This document shows, piece by piece, positions 32,899-33,005 of a DNA stretch of 33,005 bases (position 1 is the stretch's first letter; each line of letters starts with the position of its first letter). The notes beneath the pieces were generated by a model that was given only the letters and a program-made list of their open reading frames with translations, searched no databases and was not told the origin of the DNA. A program made the position numbers and the translations under genes. Source of the stretch: Candidatus Gastranaerophilales bacterium Zag_111 (GTDB lineage: Bacteria > Cyanobacteriota > Vampirovibrionia > Gastranaerophilales > Gastranaerophilaceae); assembly GCA_001899395.1 (NCBI GenBank), contig MOYD01000065.1, forward strand, positions 68,224 to 101,228, read 5' to 3'.

Positions 32899-33005
32899 TT
32901 ATTTCAATCTAACTTTAAAATTATCTTCAAACTTTTCATTAAGTTCTGCTGTTCGTGCATTATAAAAAGTCATCTGGTGAATATCAAGCCCTCTTTCCAT
33001 TTCTT
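32899..33005 (-). CDS. C-terminal fragment of an unknown protein
   Basis: The minus-strand frame is open from the window edge to TAA at 32899-32901 and gives 34 residues: EMERGLDIHQMTFYNARTAELN and a charged tail ending FKVRLK. It is hydrophilic and probably helical. The fragment is too short to name. Its position three bases from the shared terminator supports a real 3' end. Confidence 0.55.
   Translation of the reverse strand, partial: EMERGLDIHQMTFYNARTAELNEKFEDNFKVRLK

Overview
The window looks like a chromosomal segment from an AT-rich bacterium of the non-photosynthetic cyanobacterial sister lineage (Vampirovibrionia/Melainabacteria, most likely Gastranaerophilales). This is inference. 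It rests on the low GC content, three scattered single-gene prepilins with near-identical N-termini, the cyanobacterial/Gram-positive-type yggS-sepF cytokinesis pair, a clostridia-like coaD plus coiled-coil-protein neighbourhood, and anaerobe traits (flavodiiron protein beside ferritin, CooC-type ATPase). No rRNA, tRNA, CRISPR array, insertion sequence or phage gene was recognised.

Layout. 1-3.9 kb: the tail of a membrane protein, a nucleotidyltransferase-fold protein, a small hydrophilic protein, and a helicase-rnhA operon. 4.0-5.7 kb: three secreted matrixin-like zinc metalloprotease paralogues. 5.7-7.5 kb: a flavodiiron protein-ferritin operon. 7.5-8.0 kb: a gene-poor stretch with a tiny ORF and a long inverted-repeat element. 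8.0-9.9 kb: an unknown membrane protein, an XRE repressor and a divergent prepilin gene, with 14-bp-phased repeats between the last two. 9.9-12.1 kb: carbonic anhydrase, two related helical proteins and coaD. 12.1-13.7 kb: an orphan terminator that may end a small RNA, a second prepilin and an unknown protein. 13.8-17.6 kb: prfA-ylxR-infB. 17.6-18.5 kb: a third prepilin, frameshifted in an 11-bp G tract. 18.5-20.5 kb: groES-groEL. 20.7-24.8 kb: a Cys-rich secreted protein, a uridine-kinase-family protein, a 57-residue protein, two paralogous glycine-zipper/NPY-tail proteins and a small coiled-coil protein. 24.8-28.0 kb: an operon rplI-(MetE-like methyltransferase)-cooC-folD. 28.2-33 kb: zupT, yggS-sepF, pnp and the tail of one more gene.

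How the genes fit together. Housekeeping genes (translation, chaperonin, RNA decay, CoA synthesis, cell division) are interleaved with surface or secreted products: three prepilins, three metalloproteases, a Cys-rich protein and the glycine-zipper proteins. Packing is tight, and several convergent pairs end within a few bases of each other or overlap, with no terminator between them. Many long ORFs start too far upstream; I moved starts downstream where the Shine-Dalgarno sequence (SD), the signal peptide or a promoter lying inside the long ORF required it.

Most noteworthy: (i) an 11-G tract in the prepilin leader that puts the gene out of frame while promoter and SD stay intact, so either phase variation or an assembly error; (ii) the XRE/prepilin intergenic region with three direct repeats at exactly 14 bp, one filling the spacer of a good sigma-70 promoter; (iii) the paired glycine-zipper/NPY-tail proteins with a shared upstream element; (iv) a one-carbon operon whose ATPase has the CooC CxC motif but no CO dehydrogenase nearby; (v) an orphan small-RNA candidate.
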